Origin: Bacteroidales bacterium
GTDB taxonomy: Bacteria; Bacteroidota; Bacteroidia; Bacteroidales; UBA932
Assembly: GCA_017535125.1 (NCBI GenBank)
Contig: JAFXUS010000075.1
Coordinates: 1 to 53,339, forward strand
Length of the DNA stretch: 53,339 nucleotides
Direction: 5' to 3'
A program made the translations under genes and the position numbers. Positions 19,080 through 28,841 of the stretch are shown here, in pieces. Numbering within the stretch: the first letter of the stretch is position 1; every line of letters begins with the position of its first letter. The notes under the pieces are model-generated. The model saw nothing but the letters and a program-made list of their open reading frames with translations, was not told the origin of the DNA and ran no database searches.

Positions 19080-20123
19080 TTATTTGTTTTCAGGACGGAG
19101 TTCGCGGACGGCGGCGCCGGTGCGCCACAGTTCACTGTCGCGCAGGGCCTTCAGCTCCTTCTCCAGTCCTTCGCGGTAGTCCGGCTTGGAGTTGGAATCG
19201 ATGGAGCGCTGGGCCTCGCGGCCGGACGCGACTTCGTTGTACAATTTCTCAAAAACAGGCTTGGTGGCGTCGTGGAAGGGGCCCATCCAGTCGAGCGCGC
19301 CGCGCTGGGCCGTGGTGGAGGTGTTGGCATACATCCAGTCCATACCCTTCTCCGCGAAGAGCGGCATGAGAGACTGGGTCAGCTCCTCGACGGTCTCGTT
19401 GAAGGCCTCCGACGGGGAATGGCCATGCTCGCGGAGCACCTCGTACTGGGCGGACAGGATGCCCTGGATGGCGCCCATGAGGGTGCCGCGCTCGCCCGTC
19501 AGGTCGGAATAGACCTCACGCTTGAAGTCGGTCTCGAAGAGGTAGCCGGAGCCGATGGCGATACCGAGGGCCAGGGTGCGATCCAGCGCATGGCCGGTGG
19601 CGTCCTGCCAGACGGCGAAGGAAGAGTTGATGCCGCGGCCCTGCAGGAAGAGACGGCGCACGGAGGTGCCGGAACCCTTCGGGGCCACCATGATCACATC
19701 GACGTCCTTCGGCGGGATGATGCCGGTGCGGTCGTTGAAGGTGATGCCGAAGCCGTGGGAGAAGTAGAGCGCCTTGCCGGCGGTCAGGTGCTTCTTGACC
19801 ACGGGCCACTGCGCGATCTGCGCAGCGTCGGAGAGCAGGTACTCGATCACGGTCGCCTTCTCGCAGGCCTCCTCGATGCTGAAGAGGGTCTTGCCGGGCA
19901 CCCAGCCGTCCGCGACAGCCTTGTCGTAGGTCTTGCCGGGGCGCTGGCCAACGATGACGTTGATGCCGTTGTCCTTGAGGTTCAGGGACTGTCCGGGGCC
20001 CTGGACACCATAGCCGATTACGGCCACGACCTCGTTCTTAAGGACTTCACGGGCTTTTTCAATCGTAAATTCATCGCGGGTGACGACGTTTTCGATCACT
20101 CCGCCGAAATTCATCTTTGCCAT
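19080..20123 (-). CDS. ilvC: Ketol-acid reductoisomerase
   Basis: Isomerises and reduces acetolactate and acetohydroxybutyrate in valine and isoleucine synthesis. The 347-residue protein has a Rossmann motif [13 protein letters not shown], which differs from the common GYGSQGHAHA form. The metal/substrate helices follow in the C-terminal part ([20 protein letters not shown]). The length fits the single-knot class I enzyme. It lies 13 nt after ilvN. Cofactor preference (NADPH or NADH) is not decided by this motif. Confidence 0.95.
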   Translation of the reverse strand: MAKMNFGGVIENVVTRDEFTIEKAREVLKNEVVAVIGYGVQGPGQSLNLKDNGINVIVGQRPGKTYDKAVADGWVPGKTLFSIEEACEKATVIEYLLSDAAQIAQWPVVKKHLTAGKALYFSHGFGITFNDRTGIIPPKDVDVIMVAPKGSGTSVRRLFLQGRGINSSFAVWQDATGHALDRTLALGIAIGSGYLFETDFKREVYSDLTGERGTLMGAIQGILSAQYEVLREHGHSPSEAFNETVEELTQSLMPLFAEKGMDWMYANTSTTAQRGALDWMGPFHDATKPVFEKLYNEVASGREAQRSIDSNSKPDYREGLEKELKALRDSELWRTGAAVRELRPENK

Positions 20124-20136
20124 ACTCTTTAAGTTT

Positions 20137-20445
20137 TTATTGGTTTCTTTTTTGTAAATAATCTTCCAGAATGCCGTGCTCGGCCGCGCTCGTGGAATTG
20201 TCCGGGAAGCAGAAGGCCTTCACCACCTCCACCTTCTTCTCGATGAAACCGACCACCTGCTGCGCGGCGCGCTCGGTGGTGATGGCCCGGAAGGTGAAAT
20301 GGTGGATGCCCGGGAATTCCGACGGGAACACCGTCAGGCTCTCGATGTTGATGCCGCGGCGGGTGAAGATGTTGGAGATCGAGCTCAACAGACCCACCTG
20401 GTTCTCGGAGTACACCGAGATGATATACATGTTGCTATTCTCCAT
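20137..20445 (-). CDS. ilvN: Acetolactate synthase, small regulatory subunit
   Basis: A 102-residue ACT-domain protein (YIISVYSENQVGLLSSISNIF, then the IESLTVFPSE strand) that should bind IlvB and confer valine feedback inhibition. It is short, like enterobacterial IlvN, and lacks the second domain of the longer IlvH type. Starts at 20460, 20445 and 20430 are possible. The ATG at 20445, giving MENSNMYIISVYSE, best matches relatives and overlaps the ilvB stop by 11 nt. Confidence 0.9.
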   Translation of the reverse strand: MENSNMYIISVYSENQVGLLSSISNIFTRRGINIESLTVFPSEFPGIHHFTFRAITTERAAQQVVGFIEKKVEVVKAFCFPDNSTSAAEHGILEDYLQKRNQ

Positions 20446-22153
20446 CGCGATACCATTCATCTTTGTTCAACAGGATCTCGTCCAGCCGGCGTCCGCCGGG
20501 GACCATCGGATAGACCATACCCATTTCGCACACGTGTGCGTCGAGAATGTACGCCTCCTTGGCGTCCAGCATCTCCTGCACCGCTTCGTCCAGGTCCTTG
20601 CGGTCCGACACGCAGCGGTAGCGGATGCCGTAGGCCTTCGCGATCAGCGAATAGTCCGGGTTCAGCAGGCGCGTCTGCGAATAGCGCTCGCCGTAGAAGA
20701 GCTCCTGCCACTGGCGGACGTTGCCCAGCCAGTTGTTGTTCAGGATGACGATCTTGACCGCCGTCCCCTCCTGCATGATGGTGCCCAGCTCCTGGATGGT
20801 CATCTGGATGCCGCCATCGCCCACGAAGAGGACGACCTCGCGGCCGGGCTCGCCCACCTTGGCGCCGATGGCGGCCGGGAGGCCGAAACCCATGGTGCCG
20901 AGGCCGCCGGAAGTGATGAAGCTGCGCGTGTCCGCGAAACGGGAATAGCGCGCGCTCATCAGCTGGTTCTGGCCCACGTCGGTGACGATGATGGCCTTGC
21001 GGCCGGACAGGTCCGCCACCTTGGACACCACCTCGCCCATGTTGATGTCGCCGCTCTCGGGATGCGTCTCGAGCGTGGCCACCTTGGCCGTCTCCACGGC
21101 GTCATAGCGGCGCGCGGATGCGGCCCACTCGTCGTGGAAGGAGAATTTGATCTTGGCCGTCAGGCGCTCCAGCACCTCGGCCGCGTCGCCCAGGATACCC
21201 ACTTCCGCCGGGATGATCTTGCCGATCTCCGTGCGGTCCACGTCGATGTGGATGAGTTTCGCCTTGGGCGCGTAATGGGAAGGATTGCCCGTGACGCGGT
21301 CGCTGAAACGCATGCCGACGGCGATCAGCACGTCGCACTTCTGCGTCATCATGTTGGAGGCGACGTTGCCGTGCATGCCGGCCATGCCCACGTAGTACGG
21401 GAAATCGGACGGCAGGGCGCTCAGGCCCAGCATCGTGGAGGCCGCCGGGATGCCACCCTTCTTCAGGAAGGCCTTCAGCTGCTCCTCCGCGTGGGAGATC
21501 ACCACGCCCTGTCCGAACACCACGAAGGGACGCTCGGCGTTGTCGATCAGCTCCGCCGCCGCATCCAGGGCCGCCTCGTCGGCGGGCGCCGGGAGGGCAT
21601 AGCTGCGGATGTGCGTGCATTTTTCGTATTCGAACCAGCCCACGCCGACCTGCGCGTCCTTCGTGAAATCGAGCACCACGGGACCGGGACGGCCCGTGGA
21701 AGCGATATGGAAGGCCTTCGCCACCGCCGGAGCCACGTCTTCGGGCCGGCGGATCTGGCAGGTCCACTTGTCGATCGGGCCGGTCATGCCGACCACGTCG
21801 GTCTCCTGGAAGGCGTCGGTACCCAGGGAGGCGTTGCCCACCTGGCCCGCGATCACGATGACCGGGGTGGAGTCCACCATGGCGTCGGCCACGCCGGTGA
21901 TGACGTTGGTCGCGCCCGGACCGGAGGTCACGATGACCACGCCGGGCTTGCCGGTCGCACGGGCATAACCCTGCGCAGCATGGATGGCGCCCTGCTCGTG
22001 GCGCACCAGGATGTGCTTCAGGCGGTCCTGATAGCTATACATCTTGTCATAGACGGTGATGATAGAACCACCCGGGTAGCCGAAGACGGTATCGACCCCT
22101 TCGGCGATGAGAGACTCCAGCAGAATCTCGGCTCCTGTCAAACGCTGTCCCAT
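20435..22153 (-). CDS. ilvB: Acetolactate synthase, catalytic subunit
   Basis: A ThDP-dependent enzyme that forms acetolactate from two pyruvates, or acetohydroxybutyrate from pyruvate and 2-oxobutyrate. The 572-residue protein has the N-terminal GYPGGSIITVYD and RHEQGAIHAAQGYARATGK (catalytic glutamate region), a central FAD-type domain, and the C-terminal ThDP/Mg site GDGGIQM to NNNWLGNVRQWQ. Length and order are normal. It starts 4 nt after ilvD. Confidence 0.97.
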   Translation of the reverse strand: MGQRLTGAEILLESLIAEGVDTVFGYPGGSIITVYDKMYSYQDRLKHILVRHEQGAIHAAQGYARATGKPGVVIVTSGPGATNVITGVADAMVDSTPVIVIAGQVGNASLGTDAFQETDVVGMTGPIDKWTCQIRRPEDVAPAVAKAFHIASTGRPGPVVLDFTKDAQVGVGWFEYEKCTHIRSYALPAPADEAALDAAAELIDNAERPFVVFGQGVVISHAEEQLKAFLKKGGIPAASTMLGLSALPSDFPYYVGMAGMHGNVASNMMTQKCDVLIAVGMRFSDRVTGNPSHYAPKAKLIHIDVDRTEIGKIIPAEVGILGDAAEVLERLTAKIKFSFHDEWAASARRYDAVETAKVATLETHPESGDINMGEVVSKVADLSGRKAIIVTDVGQNQLMSARYSRFADTRSFITSGGLGTMGFGLPAAIGAKVGEPGREVVLFVGDGGIQMTIQELGTIMQEGTAVKIVILNNNWLGNVRQWQELFYGERYSQTRLLNPDYSLIAKAYGIRYRCVSDRKDLDEAVQEMLDAKEAYILDAHVCEMGMVYPMVPGGRRLDEILLNKDEWYRDGE

Positions 22154-22157
22154 AAGC

Positions 22158-23987
22158 TTAGTCCTCTATGATCCGGATGGCACCCTTGTCCGCGCTGCTC
22201 ACCATGGCGGCGTACGCCTTGAGGCTCTTGGACACCTCACGCTGGCGGAACGGCGGCGTGAAGGCCTTGCGGCCGCGCGCTTCCTCCGCCTTGCGGCGCT
22301 CGGAGAGCTCCGCGTCGCTGAGTTTCACGCCGATGTGGCGGGAAGGGATGTCGATCACGATGATATCTCCGTCGCGGACCAGGGCGATATTGCCGCCGGA
22401 AGCCGCTTCGGGTGAAATATGTCCGATGCTCAGGCCGGAAGTGCCGCCGCTGAAACGGCCGTCCGTCAGCAGGGCGCACTCCTTGCCCAGGTGCATCGAT
22501 TTGATATACGAAGTCGGATACAGCATTTCCTGCATGCCGGGACCGCCCTTCGGGCCCTCGTAGGTGATCACGACCACGTCGCCGCTGCCCACCTTGCCGC
22601 CGAGGATGCCCTCGCACGCCGCCTCCTGGGAGTCGAACACGCGGGCCGGGCCCTCGAAATGGAAAATGCTCTCGTCCACGCCGGCCGTCTTGACGATGCA
22701 GCCGTCCTGGGCGATGTTGCCGAAGAGAACGGCCAGTCCGCCGTCCTTGGTGTAGGCGTGCGCCACGTCGCGGATGCAGCCCTCGGCACGGTCGGTGTCG
22801 AAGCTGTCGTAGTACATCTTCTGCGAGCCGAGCTCGATGTTGAATCGGCCGCAGGGCGCCACGCGGTAGGTCTTGCGCGCCTCTTCCGTGCAGTTCGGGG
22901 AGAGGATGCACCACCGGTCGATCTCCTGCGCGAGCGTCAGGCCGTCCACGCGCTTGAGCGTGGTGTCCACGAGGCCCGCGGCGGCCAGCTCGGCCATGAT
23001 GGCCACGATGCCGCCCGCGCGGCCCACGTCCTGGATGTGGTATTTGGCCGTGTTCGGCGCCACCTTGCAGATGCAGGGCACCTTGCGGGAGAGGGCGTCG
23101 ATGTCGGCCATCTTGAAGTCGGCTCCCGCCTCGGCGGCGACGGCCAGCAGGTGCAGCACCGTGTTGGTCGAGCCGCCCATGGCGATGTCGAGCGTCATGG
23201 CGTTGAGGAACGCGGCACGCGTGGCGATGCTGCGGGGCAGCACGGACGCGTCGCCGTCGTTATAATACTTGTAGGTGTTCTCCACGATCTGCCGGGCCGC
23301 CTTGCGGAAGAGCTCCGCGCGCATGGCGTGCGTGGCGAGGATGGTGCCGTTGCCGGGCAGGGCCAGGCCGATGGCCTCGGAGAGGCAGTTCATCGAATTG
23401 GCCGTGAACATGCCGGAGCAGCTGCCGCAGGTCGGGCAGGCGTGCGCTTCGATCTCGGCCACCTGGTCGTCGCTCACGGACGGGTCGGCGGACTTGATCA
23501 TCGCGTCGATGAGGTCGAGCTTCTGCTCGCCCAGCACGCCGGCCTCCATGGGGCCGCCGGAAACGAAAATCGTCGGAATGTTGAGCCGCATGGCGGCGAG
23601 CATCATGCCCGGGGTGATCTTGTCGCAGTTGCTGATGCACACGAGCGCGTCCGCCTTGTGCGCATTGACCATATATTCCACGCTGTCGGCGATGATGTCG
23701 CGGGAAGGCAGGGAATACAACATGCCGTCGTGGCCCATGGCAATGCCATCGTCCACGGCGATCGTGTCGAATTCGGCCGCAAAACAGCCCAGCTTTTCAA
23801 TCTCGGCTTTAACGATCTGGCCCGCGTCATGAAGATGGGTATGCCCGGGAACGAACTGGGTAAACGAATTGGCGATCGCGATGACCGGTTTGCCGAATTG
23901 GCTCCGCTTCATCCCGTCCGCCATCCAGAGCGCACGAGCCCCGGCCATCCTGCGGCCTTCGAAGGTTACACTACTACGATATTTCAT
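22158..23987 (-). CDS. ilvD: Dihydroxy-acid dehydratase
   Basis: Dehydrates dihydroxyisovalerate and its isoleucine analogue. The 609-residue Fe-S enzyme has cluster cysteines in [12 protein letters not shown] and [11 protein letters not shown] and the N-terminal motif [18 protein letters not shown] chose the ATG at 23987; an upstream in-frame extension to 24065 runs into AT-rich promoter sequence and has no family similarity. It is the first gene of the 14-gene minus-strand cluster and diverges from thrA. Confidence 0.96.
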   Translation of the reverse strand: MKYRSSVTFEGRRMAGARALWMADGMKRSQFGKPVIAIANSFTQFVPGHTHLHDAGQIVKAEIEKLGCFAAEFDTIAVDDGIAMGHDGMLYSLPSRDIIADSVEYMVNAHKADALVCISNCDKITPGMMLAAMRLNIPTIFVSGGPMEAGVLGEQKLDLIDAMIKSADPSVSDDQVAEIEAHACPTCGSCSGMFTANSMNCLSEAIGLALPGNGTILATHAMRAELFRKAARQIVENTYKYYNDGDASVLPRSIATRAAFLNAMTLDIAMGGSTNTVLHLLAVAAEAGADFKMADIDALSRKVPCICKVAPNTAKYHIQDVGRAGGIVAIMAELAAAGLVDTTLKRVDGLTLAQEIDRWCILSPNCTEEARKTYRVAPCGRFNIELGSQKMYYDSFDTDRAEGCIRDVAHAYTKDGGLAVLFGNIAQDGCIVKTAGVDESIFHFEGPARVFDSQEAACEGILGGKVGSGDVVVITYEGPKGGPGMQEMLYPTSYIKSMHLGKECALLTDGRFSGGTSGLSIGHISPEAASGGNIALVRDGDIIVIDIPSRHIGVKLSDAELSERRKAEEARGRKAFTPPFRQREVSKSLKAYAAMVSSADKGAIRIIED

Positions 23988-23997
23988 AACTAACAAC

Positions 23998-24012
23998 GGG
24001 GTACAATACCCC
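23998..24012 (-). promoter_or_regulatory. Small hairpin just upstream of ilvD
   Basis: GGGGTA and TACCCC flank a 3-nt loop about 11 nt before the ilvD start. It may fold in the mRNA near the ribosome-landing site. No branched-chain leader peptide is visible in the 24100-23988 leader, and the minus-strand promoter there is only weakly recognisable. Confidence 0.3.
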
Positions 24013-24080
24013 CTTACCTGTGGCGAATCTCGGGATTTTTTGCGGAAAAAGCAAGGAAAGTGCAAAATATTTATTAAAAT

Positions 24081-24112
24081 TTTGAAAAATTGCCAAAAAA
24101 TGCTTTACTTTG
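24081..24112 (+). promoter_or_regulatory. Predicted thrA promoter
   Basis: TTTG (24081-24084), 21 nt and TACTTTG (24106-24112) form a Bacteroidetes-like promoter with one base fewer in the -7 box. The transcript would have roughly 20 nt before the thrA ATG. No threonine/isoleucine leader peptide precedes thrA. Confidence 0.45.
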
Positions 24113-24137
24113 GGATGAACAAACGCGTTAGTTAGTC

Positions 24138-26576
24138 ATGAAAATCCTGAAATTCGGCGGTTCTTCGGTGGGCACACCGGAGAGCATCCTCAGAGTCAAA
24201 GAGATTGTAAGTTCCCGTCAGGAGCCCTCCATCGTCGTCGTTTCCGCCCTGGGCGGCGTCACGGACCAGCTGATCCGCGCCTCCAAGTTGGCGGCGGCGG
24301 GCGATGTCGCGTTCCGCGACGAGGTCGCGCAGCTGCGCGCCCGGCATCGCACGATGTGCGAGGCCGTCGTGCCCGCCGCCGGCGTCCGCGCCGTCGAAGC
24401 CGAGATGGATGCCCTGCTGGACCAGCTGGAGCGCATCTGCGAGGGTATTTACCTGCTGCACGTCCTGCCTCCGAAGACCGCGCACGAGGTCATGAGCTTC
24501 GGCGAACGGCTCTCTTCGCGCATCGTCACCGCGACCCTCCCCTGCGCCCTGCGTTACGACGCCGTCGATTTCATCAAGACCCGTCACCACGGCCACAAGG
24601 ACGAGGTTGACACGGGCCTTACTTACGATCTGATACAGCAGACTTTCAAGGGCTGGAGTTCGGCCGGTGCCACGGCCGTCGTGCCCGGATTCATCGCTTC
24701 CGACGCCGTCAGCGGCGAGATCACGACCCTGGGCCGCGGCGGTTCCGACTACACCGCCAGCCTCATCGCCGCCGCGCTCGACGCGGAACTGCTTGAAATA
24801 TGGACTGATGTGGACGGCTTCATGACGGCCGATCCCCGCATCATCAAGACCTCTTACGTCATCGACGAGATGACCTACGAGGAGGCCATGGAGCTCTGCA
24901 ATTTCGGCGCGAAAGTCATCTATCCGCCCACCCTTTACCCCGTTTGCTCGAAGGGTATTCCGATTCTCATCAAGAATACTTTCAATTTGAAAGCAAAAGG
25001 GACGATCGTCAAGAAAACCGTCACCCCCGGCGCCACGTCCATCAAGGGCATCTCATCCATCGACGACATCGCCCTGATCACGCTCTCTGGTACCTCCATG
25101 GTCGGTATCGTGGGTGTGGACAGCCGCATTTTCGCCGCGCTGGCCCAGGAACAGATCAGCGCCTTCCTCGTCAGCCAGTCTGCTTCCGAGACGGGCATCT
25201 CCATCGGCGTGAGCCGCTCCGACGCCGCCCGCGCCCGCGAGGTCCTCGACGAGGCCTTCGCCCGCGAGATTGAAAGCGGTGCCATCAACCCCGTGGACAT
25301 CCGCGAGGAGCTGGCCGCCGTGGCCGTGATCGGCGAGAACATGAAGCAGCACGCGGGCATCGCCGGCAAGCTCTTCACCACCCTGGGCCGCAACGGCATC
25401 AGCGTGATCGCCCTCGCGCAAGGCGCCGCCGAGTCCAACATTTCCTTCATCGTGGAGCGCCGCCAGCTGCGCAAGTCCCTCAACGTCATCCACGACAGCT
25501 TCTTCCTGTCCGAATACCAGGAGCTCAACCTCTTCCTCTGCGGTGTCGGCACCGTGGGCGGCCGCCTCATCGAGCAGATCGCCCAGCAGCGCGACACCTT
25601 GATGCGCACGCGCGGGCTCAAGATCAACATCGTCGGTATCGCCCGCAGCACGCGCGCCGTCTTCGACCGCGCCGGCATCGACCTCGCCCACTGGCAGGAG
25701 CGCCTGCAGCAGGACGGCATCGACATCGATCCGCTGCGCCTCAAGGAGGAGATCATCGGCATGAACATCTTCAACTCCGTGTTCGTGGACTGCACCGCCA
25801 GCCCGGCCGTCGCGGCCCTGTACGGCGATTTCTTCGAGCACAGCATCTCGGTGGTCGCGGCCAACAAGATCGCCGCCTCCTCCGACTACGACAATTACCG
25901 CCGGCTCAAGGAGCTGGCGCGCAAGCGCGGCGTCAAGTGGCTCTTCGAGACCAACGTCGGCGCCGGCCTGCCCATCATCGGCACCATCAACGACCTGTGC
26001 AACTCGGGCGACTCCATCCGCAAGCTGGAGGCCGTCCTGAGCGGCACGCTGAACTTCATCTTCAACACCCTGTCCGCCGACGTTCCGTTCAGCGAGACCG
26101 TCCGCATGGCCAAGGAGCAGGGCTTTTCCGAGCCCGATCCGCGCATCGACCTCTCCGGCAAGGACGTCATCCGCAAGCTGGTCATCCTGTCCCGCGAAGC
26201 GGGCTATGAGGTCAACCAGGAGGACGTCGAGGCCAACCTCTTCATCCCGAAGGAGTTCTTCGACTGCACCGAAGAGGAGTTCTGGGCCAAGCTCCCCTCC
26301 CTCGACGCGGATTTCGAGGCGCGCCGCCGCCAGCTCGAGGCGGAAGGCAAGCGCTGGCGCTTCGTCGCCAAGATGGAGGACGGCAAGTACTCCGTCTCCC
26401 TTCAGGCCGTCGAGAACCAGCATTCCTTCTACGTGCTGGACGGCTCGAACAACATCGTGCTGTTGACTACCGAGCGCTACAACCGCCACCCGATGCTCAT
26501 CCAGGGCTACGGCGCGGGCGCGGACGTGACGGCCGCCGGCGTATTCGCCGACATCATGAGCATCGCAAACATCTAA
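24138..26576 (+). CDS. thrA: Bifunctional aspartate kinase / homoserine dehydrogenase
   Basis: Carries out the first and third steps of the threonine pathway. The 812-residue protein has an N-terminal aspartate kinase (KFGGSSVGTPES; RGGSDYTASLIAAALDAE), two ACT domains at about residues 305-460 for feedback, and a C-terminal homoserine dehydrogenase with the nucleotide loop GVGTVGGRLIEQ near residue 468 and the TNVGAGLPIIGT segment. The length matches ThrA/MetL fusions. It is the first gene of thrA-thrB-thrC-asd-purU-nudix, with thrB after 13 nt. Confidence 0.97.
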   Translation: MKILKFGGSSVGTPESILRVKEIVSSRQEPSIVVVSALGGVTDQLIRASKLAAAGDVAFRDEVAQLRARHRTMCEAVVPAAGVRAVEAEMDALLDQLERICEGIYLLHVLPPKTAHEVMSFGERLSSRIVTATLPCALRYDAVDFIKTRHHGHKDEVDTGLTYDLIQQTFKGWSSAGATAVVPGFIASDAVSGEITTLGRGGSDYTASLIAAALDAELLEIWTDVDGFMTADPRIIKTSYVIDEMTYEEAMELCNFGAKVIYPPTLYPVCSKGIPILIKNTFNLKAKGTIVKKTVTPGATSIKGISSIDDIALITLSGTSMVGIVGVDSRIFAALAQEQISAFLVSQSASETGISIGVSRSDAARAREVLDEAFAREIESGAINPVDIREELAAVAVIGENMKQHAGIAGKLFTTLGRNGISVIALAQGAAESNISFIVERRQLRKSLNVIHDSFFLSEYQELNLFLCGVGTVGGRLIEQIAQQRDTLMRTRGLKINIVGIARSTRAVFDRAGIDLAHWQERLQQDGIDIDPLRLKEEIIGMNIFNSVFVDCTASPAVAALYGDFFEHSISVVAANKIAASSDYDNYRRLKELARKRGVKWLFETNVGAGLPIIGTINDLCNSGDSIRKLEAVLSGTLNFIFNTLSADVPFSETVRMAKEQGFSEPDPRIDLSGKDVIRKLVILSREAGYEVNQEDVEANLFIPKEFFDCTEEEFWAKLPSLDADFEARRRQLEAEGKRWRFVAKMEDGKYSVSLQAVENQHSFYVLDGSNNIVLLTTERYNRHPMLIQGYGAGADVTAAGVFADIMSIANI

Positions 26577-26589
26577 CGGGCAGATCATT

Positions 26590-27516
26590 ATGAAGAAGAT
26601 CAAGGTATTCGCACCGGCCTCCATCGCCAACCTCGGCTGCGGCTTCGACATCATGGGCATGGCCCTCGACGAAGTCGGGGACGTACTCGAAATGAGCCTC
26701 GACGAAGAGGGCTCCGGCATCAGCATCGCCAACGACACGGACGTGCCGCTGCCCGCGGACGTCGAGGACAACGTCGTCACGCCCGTCATCCGGAAGTTCT
26801 TCGAGATGACCGGGAAGAGCGGCCACGTGGACGTGCGCATCCTCAAGAAGATCTATCCCGGCTCCGGCATCGGTTCCAGCGCCGCATCCAGTGCCGCGGC
26901 CGCCTTCGGCATCAACGAGCTCTTCGGCGCTCCCCTCTCCGAGGAAGACGTGGTGGTCTGTGCCATGGAGGGCGAGAACCTCGCCAGCGGCGGCTACCAT
27001 GCCGACAACGCGGCTCCGGCCGTGATGGGCGGCATCATCCTGATCCGCGGCTACGAACCGCTCGACGTGATCAAGCTGCCCGTCCCGGGCAACCTCTACT
27101 GCCCCGTCATCCACCCGCACCTGATGGTCTCCACCAAGGAAGCGCGCAGCATTCTCCCCAAGGAGATCCCCATGCACACCGCCATCACCCAGTGGGGCAA
27201 CGTGGGCGGCCTCGTGGCCGGCCTGTGCAGCGGCAACATCGAACTGGTGGGCCGCGCCATGCGCGATGCCGTGGCGGAGCCCTACCGCAAGGGCTTCATC
27301 CCGGGCTTCGACGAGCTCCGGGCCAAGCTGCTCGGCGCCGGCGCCCTGGCCATGAACATCAGCGGCTCCGGTCCGTCCGTCTTCGCCCTCGCGAACCGCA
27401 GCGACATCGCGCAGCGGGTCGGCGCCATCATGGAGCGCCATTTCGCCCAGCAGGGCATCCTTTCCGAAACGTACGTGGTCAAGGTGTCCAACAAGGGCGC
27501 CCGCCTCATTGCCTGA
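26590..27516 (+). CDS. thrB: Homoserine kinase
   Basis: A GHMP-family kinase that phosphorylates homoserine with ATP. The 308-residue protein begins VFAPASIANLGCGFDIMG and has the ATP loop IYPGSGIGSSAASSAAAA near residues 95-112. The C-terminal SGSGPSVFAL segment is the third GHMP motif. Only 13 nt separate it from thrA and 5 nt from thrC. Confidence 0.96.
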   Translation: MKKIKVFAPASIANLGCGFDIMGMALDEVGDVLEMSLDEEGSGISIANDTDVPLPADVEDNVVTPVIRKFFEMTGKSGHVDVRILKKIYPGSGIGSSAASSAAAAFGINELFGAPLSEEDVVVCAMEGENLASGGYHADNAAPAVMGGIILIRGYEPLDVIKLPVPGNLYCPVIHPHLMVSTKEARSILPKEIPMHTAITQWGNVGGLVAGLCSGNIELVGRAMRDAVAEPYRKGFIPGFDELRAKLLGAGALAMNISGSGPSVFALANRSDIAQRVGAIMERHFAQQGILSETYVVKVSNKGARLIA

Positions 27517-27521
27517 CGCCT

Positions 27522-28829
27522 ATGCAATACTACAGCACCAACGGACAAGCTCCCCCCGCCAGCCTCGAGAAAGCCGTCATCCGCGGCCTCGCCGAGGACC
27601 GGGGGCTCTACATGCCGGAACGTATCCCCGTCCTGCCGGACGAGTTCTACGAGAACATCCAGACGTTGACCTTCCACGAGATCGCGGGCACCGTCGCGGA
27701 AGCCCTGTTCGGGGAGGACATTCCCCGGAAAGAGCTGCAGCGTATCGTCGAGGAGACGCTTTCCTTCGACTGCCCGGTGGTCCCCGTGACGCGCAGCATC
27801 GGCGCGCTGGAGCTTTTCCACGGCCCCACCCTGGCCTTCAAGGACGTCGGTGCGCGCTTCATGGCGCGCCTCCTGCGGCATTTCACGCAGCATTCCGACG
27901 ACCCGCGCACCATCCACGTGCTCGTGGCCACTTCGGGCGACACGGGTAGCGCCGTGGCGAACGGCTTCCTCGGCGTCGAGGGCGTCCGGGTGCACGTGCT
28001 GTACCCGAAGGGCAAGGTCAGCCCCATCCAGGAATGCCAGTTCACCACGCTCGGGCAGAATATCACCGCCCTTGAGGTGGACGGCTGCTTCGATGACTGC
28101 CAGGCCCTCGTGAAGAACGCCTTCATGGATACGGAGATCAGCTCGCAGCTGCGCCTGACCTCCGCCAACAGCATCAACGTCGCGCGGCTCCTGCCGCAAT
28201 CGTTCTATTATTTCCACGGCTACGCCCAGATGAAGCGGCTCGGCCTCGCCGGGCAGTTGGTCGTGTGCGTGCCGAGCGGCAATTTCGGCAACATCTGCGC
28301 GGCCCTGATCGCGAAGCGCATGGGCCTGCCGGTGAAGCGTTTCGTGGCGGCGAACAACGCCAACGAGGTCTTCTTCGACTACCTGCAGACCGGGCAGTAC
28401 ATCCCGCGTCCCAGCATCCCGACGCTCGCCAACGCGATGGACGTCGGCGATCCGAGCAACGCCGCCCGCATTTTTGAGCTCTACGGCAACGACTGGAATG
28501 CCATCACGGCCGACATCACCGGCTCCGTGTGCAGCGACGAGCGCATCCGCGAGGTCCTGAAATACTGCCGCGAGAAATACGGCTACCAGCTCGACCCGCA
28601 CGGCGCCTGCGGCTTCCACGCCGTCTACCACAACCTCGGCAAGGGCGAGGCCGCCCTGCTCTGCGAGACCGCGCATCCCGCGAAATTCAAGGACACCGTG
28701 GAAGCGGCAACCGGCGCGGAAATCGAGATTCCTGCCCGGCTCGCCGCCTTCATGAAGGGCGAGAAGCAATCCGTCCCGATGGGACGCGAGTACGCCGACT
28801 TCAAAAATTATTTATCTGAATTACAATAA
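27522..28829 (+). CDS. thrC: Threonine synthase
   Basis: Converts O-phosphohomoserine to threonine with PLP. The 435-residue protein belongs to the longer (type 2, yeast/E. coli-like) group. The PLP lysine is in HGPTLAFKDVGARFM near residue 107, and the cofactor phosphate loop is in TSGDTGSAVANGF. I chose the ATG at 27522 (MQYYSTNGQAPPA) because longer in-frame extensions only read through thrB in another frame. Confidence 0.96.
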   Translation: MQYYSTNGQAPPASLEKAVIRGLAEDRGLYMPERIPVLPDEFYENIQTLTFHEIAGTVAEALFGEDIPRKELQRIVEETLSFDCPVVPVTRSIGALELFHGPTLAFKDVGARFMARLLRHFTQHSDDPRTIHVLVATSGDTGSAVANGFLGVEGVRVHVLYPKGKVSPIQECQFTTLGQNITALEVDGCFDDCQALVKNAFMDTEISSQLRLTSANSINVARLLPQSFYYFHGYAQMKRLGLAGQLVVCVPSGNFGNICAALIAKRMGLPVKRFVAANNANEVFFDYLQTGQYIPRPSIPTLANAMDVGDPSNAARIFELYGNDWNAITADITGSVCSDERIREVLKYCREKYGYQLDPHGACGFHAVYHNLGKGEAALLCETAHPAKFKDTVEAATGAEIEIPARLAAFMKGEKQSVPMGREYADFKNYLSELQ

Positions 28830-28841
28830 ATTACAAGCAAT

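Noticed and set aside
23988..24065. An N-terminal extension of ilvD by 26 residues.
   Set aside because: The extra residues come from an AT-rich leader with a hairpin and have no counterpart in IlvD proteins.
24115..24135. A six-codon frame MNKRVS before thrA as a possible leader peptide.
   Set aside because: It has no Thr or Ile codons and no terminator hairpin follows.
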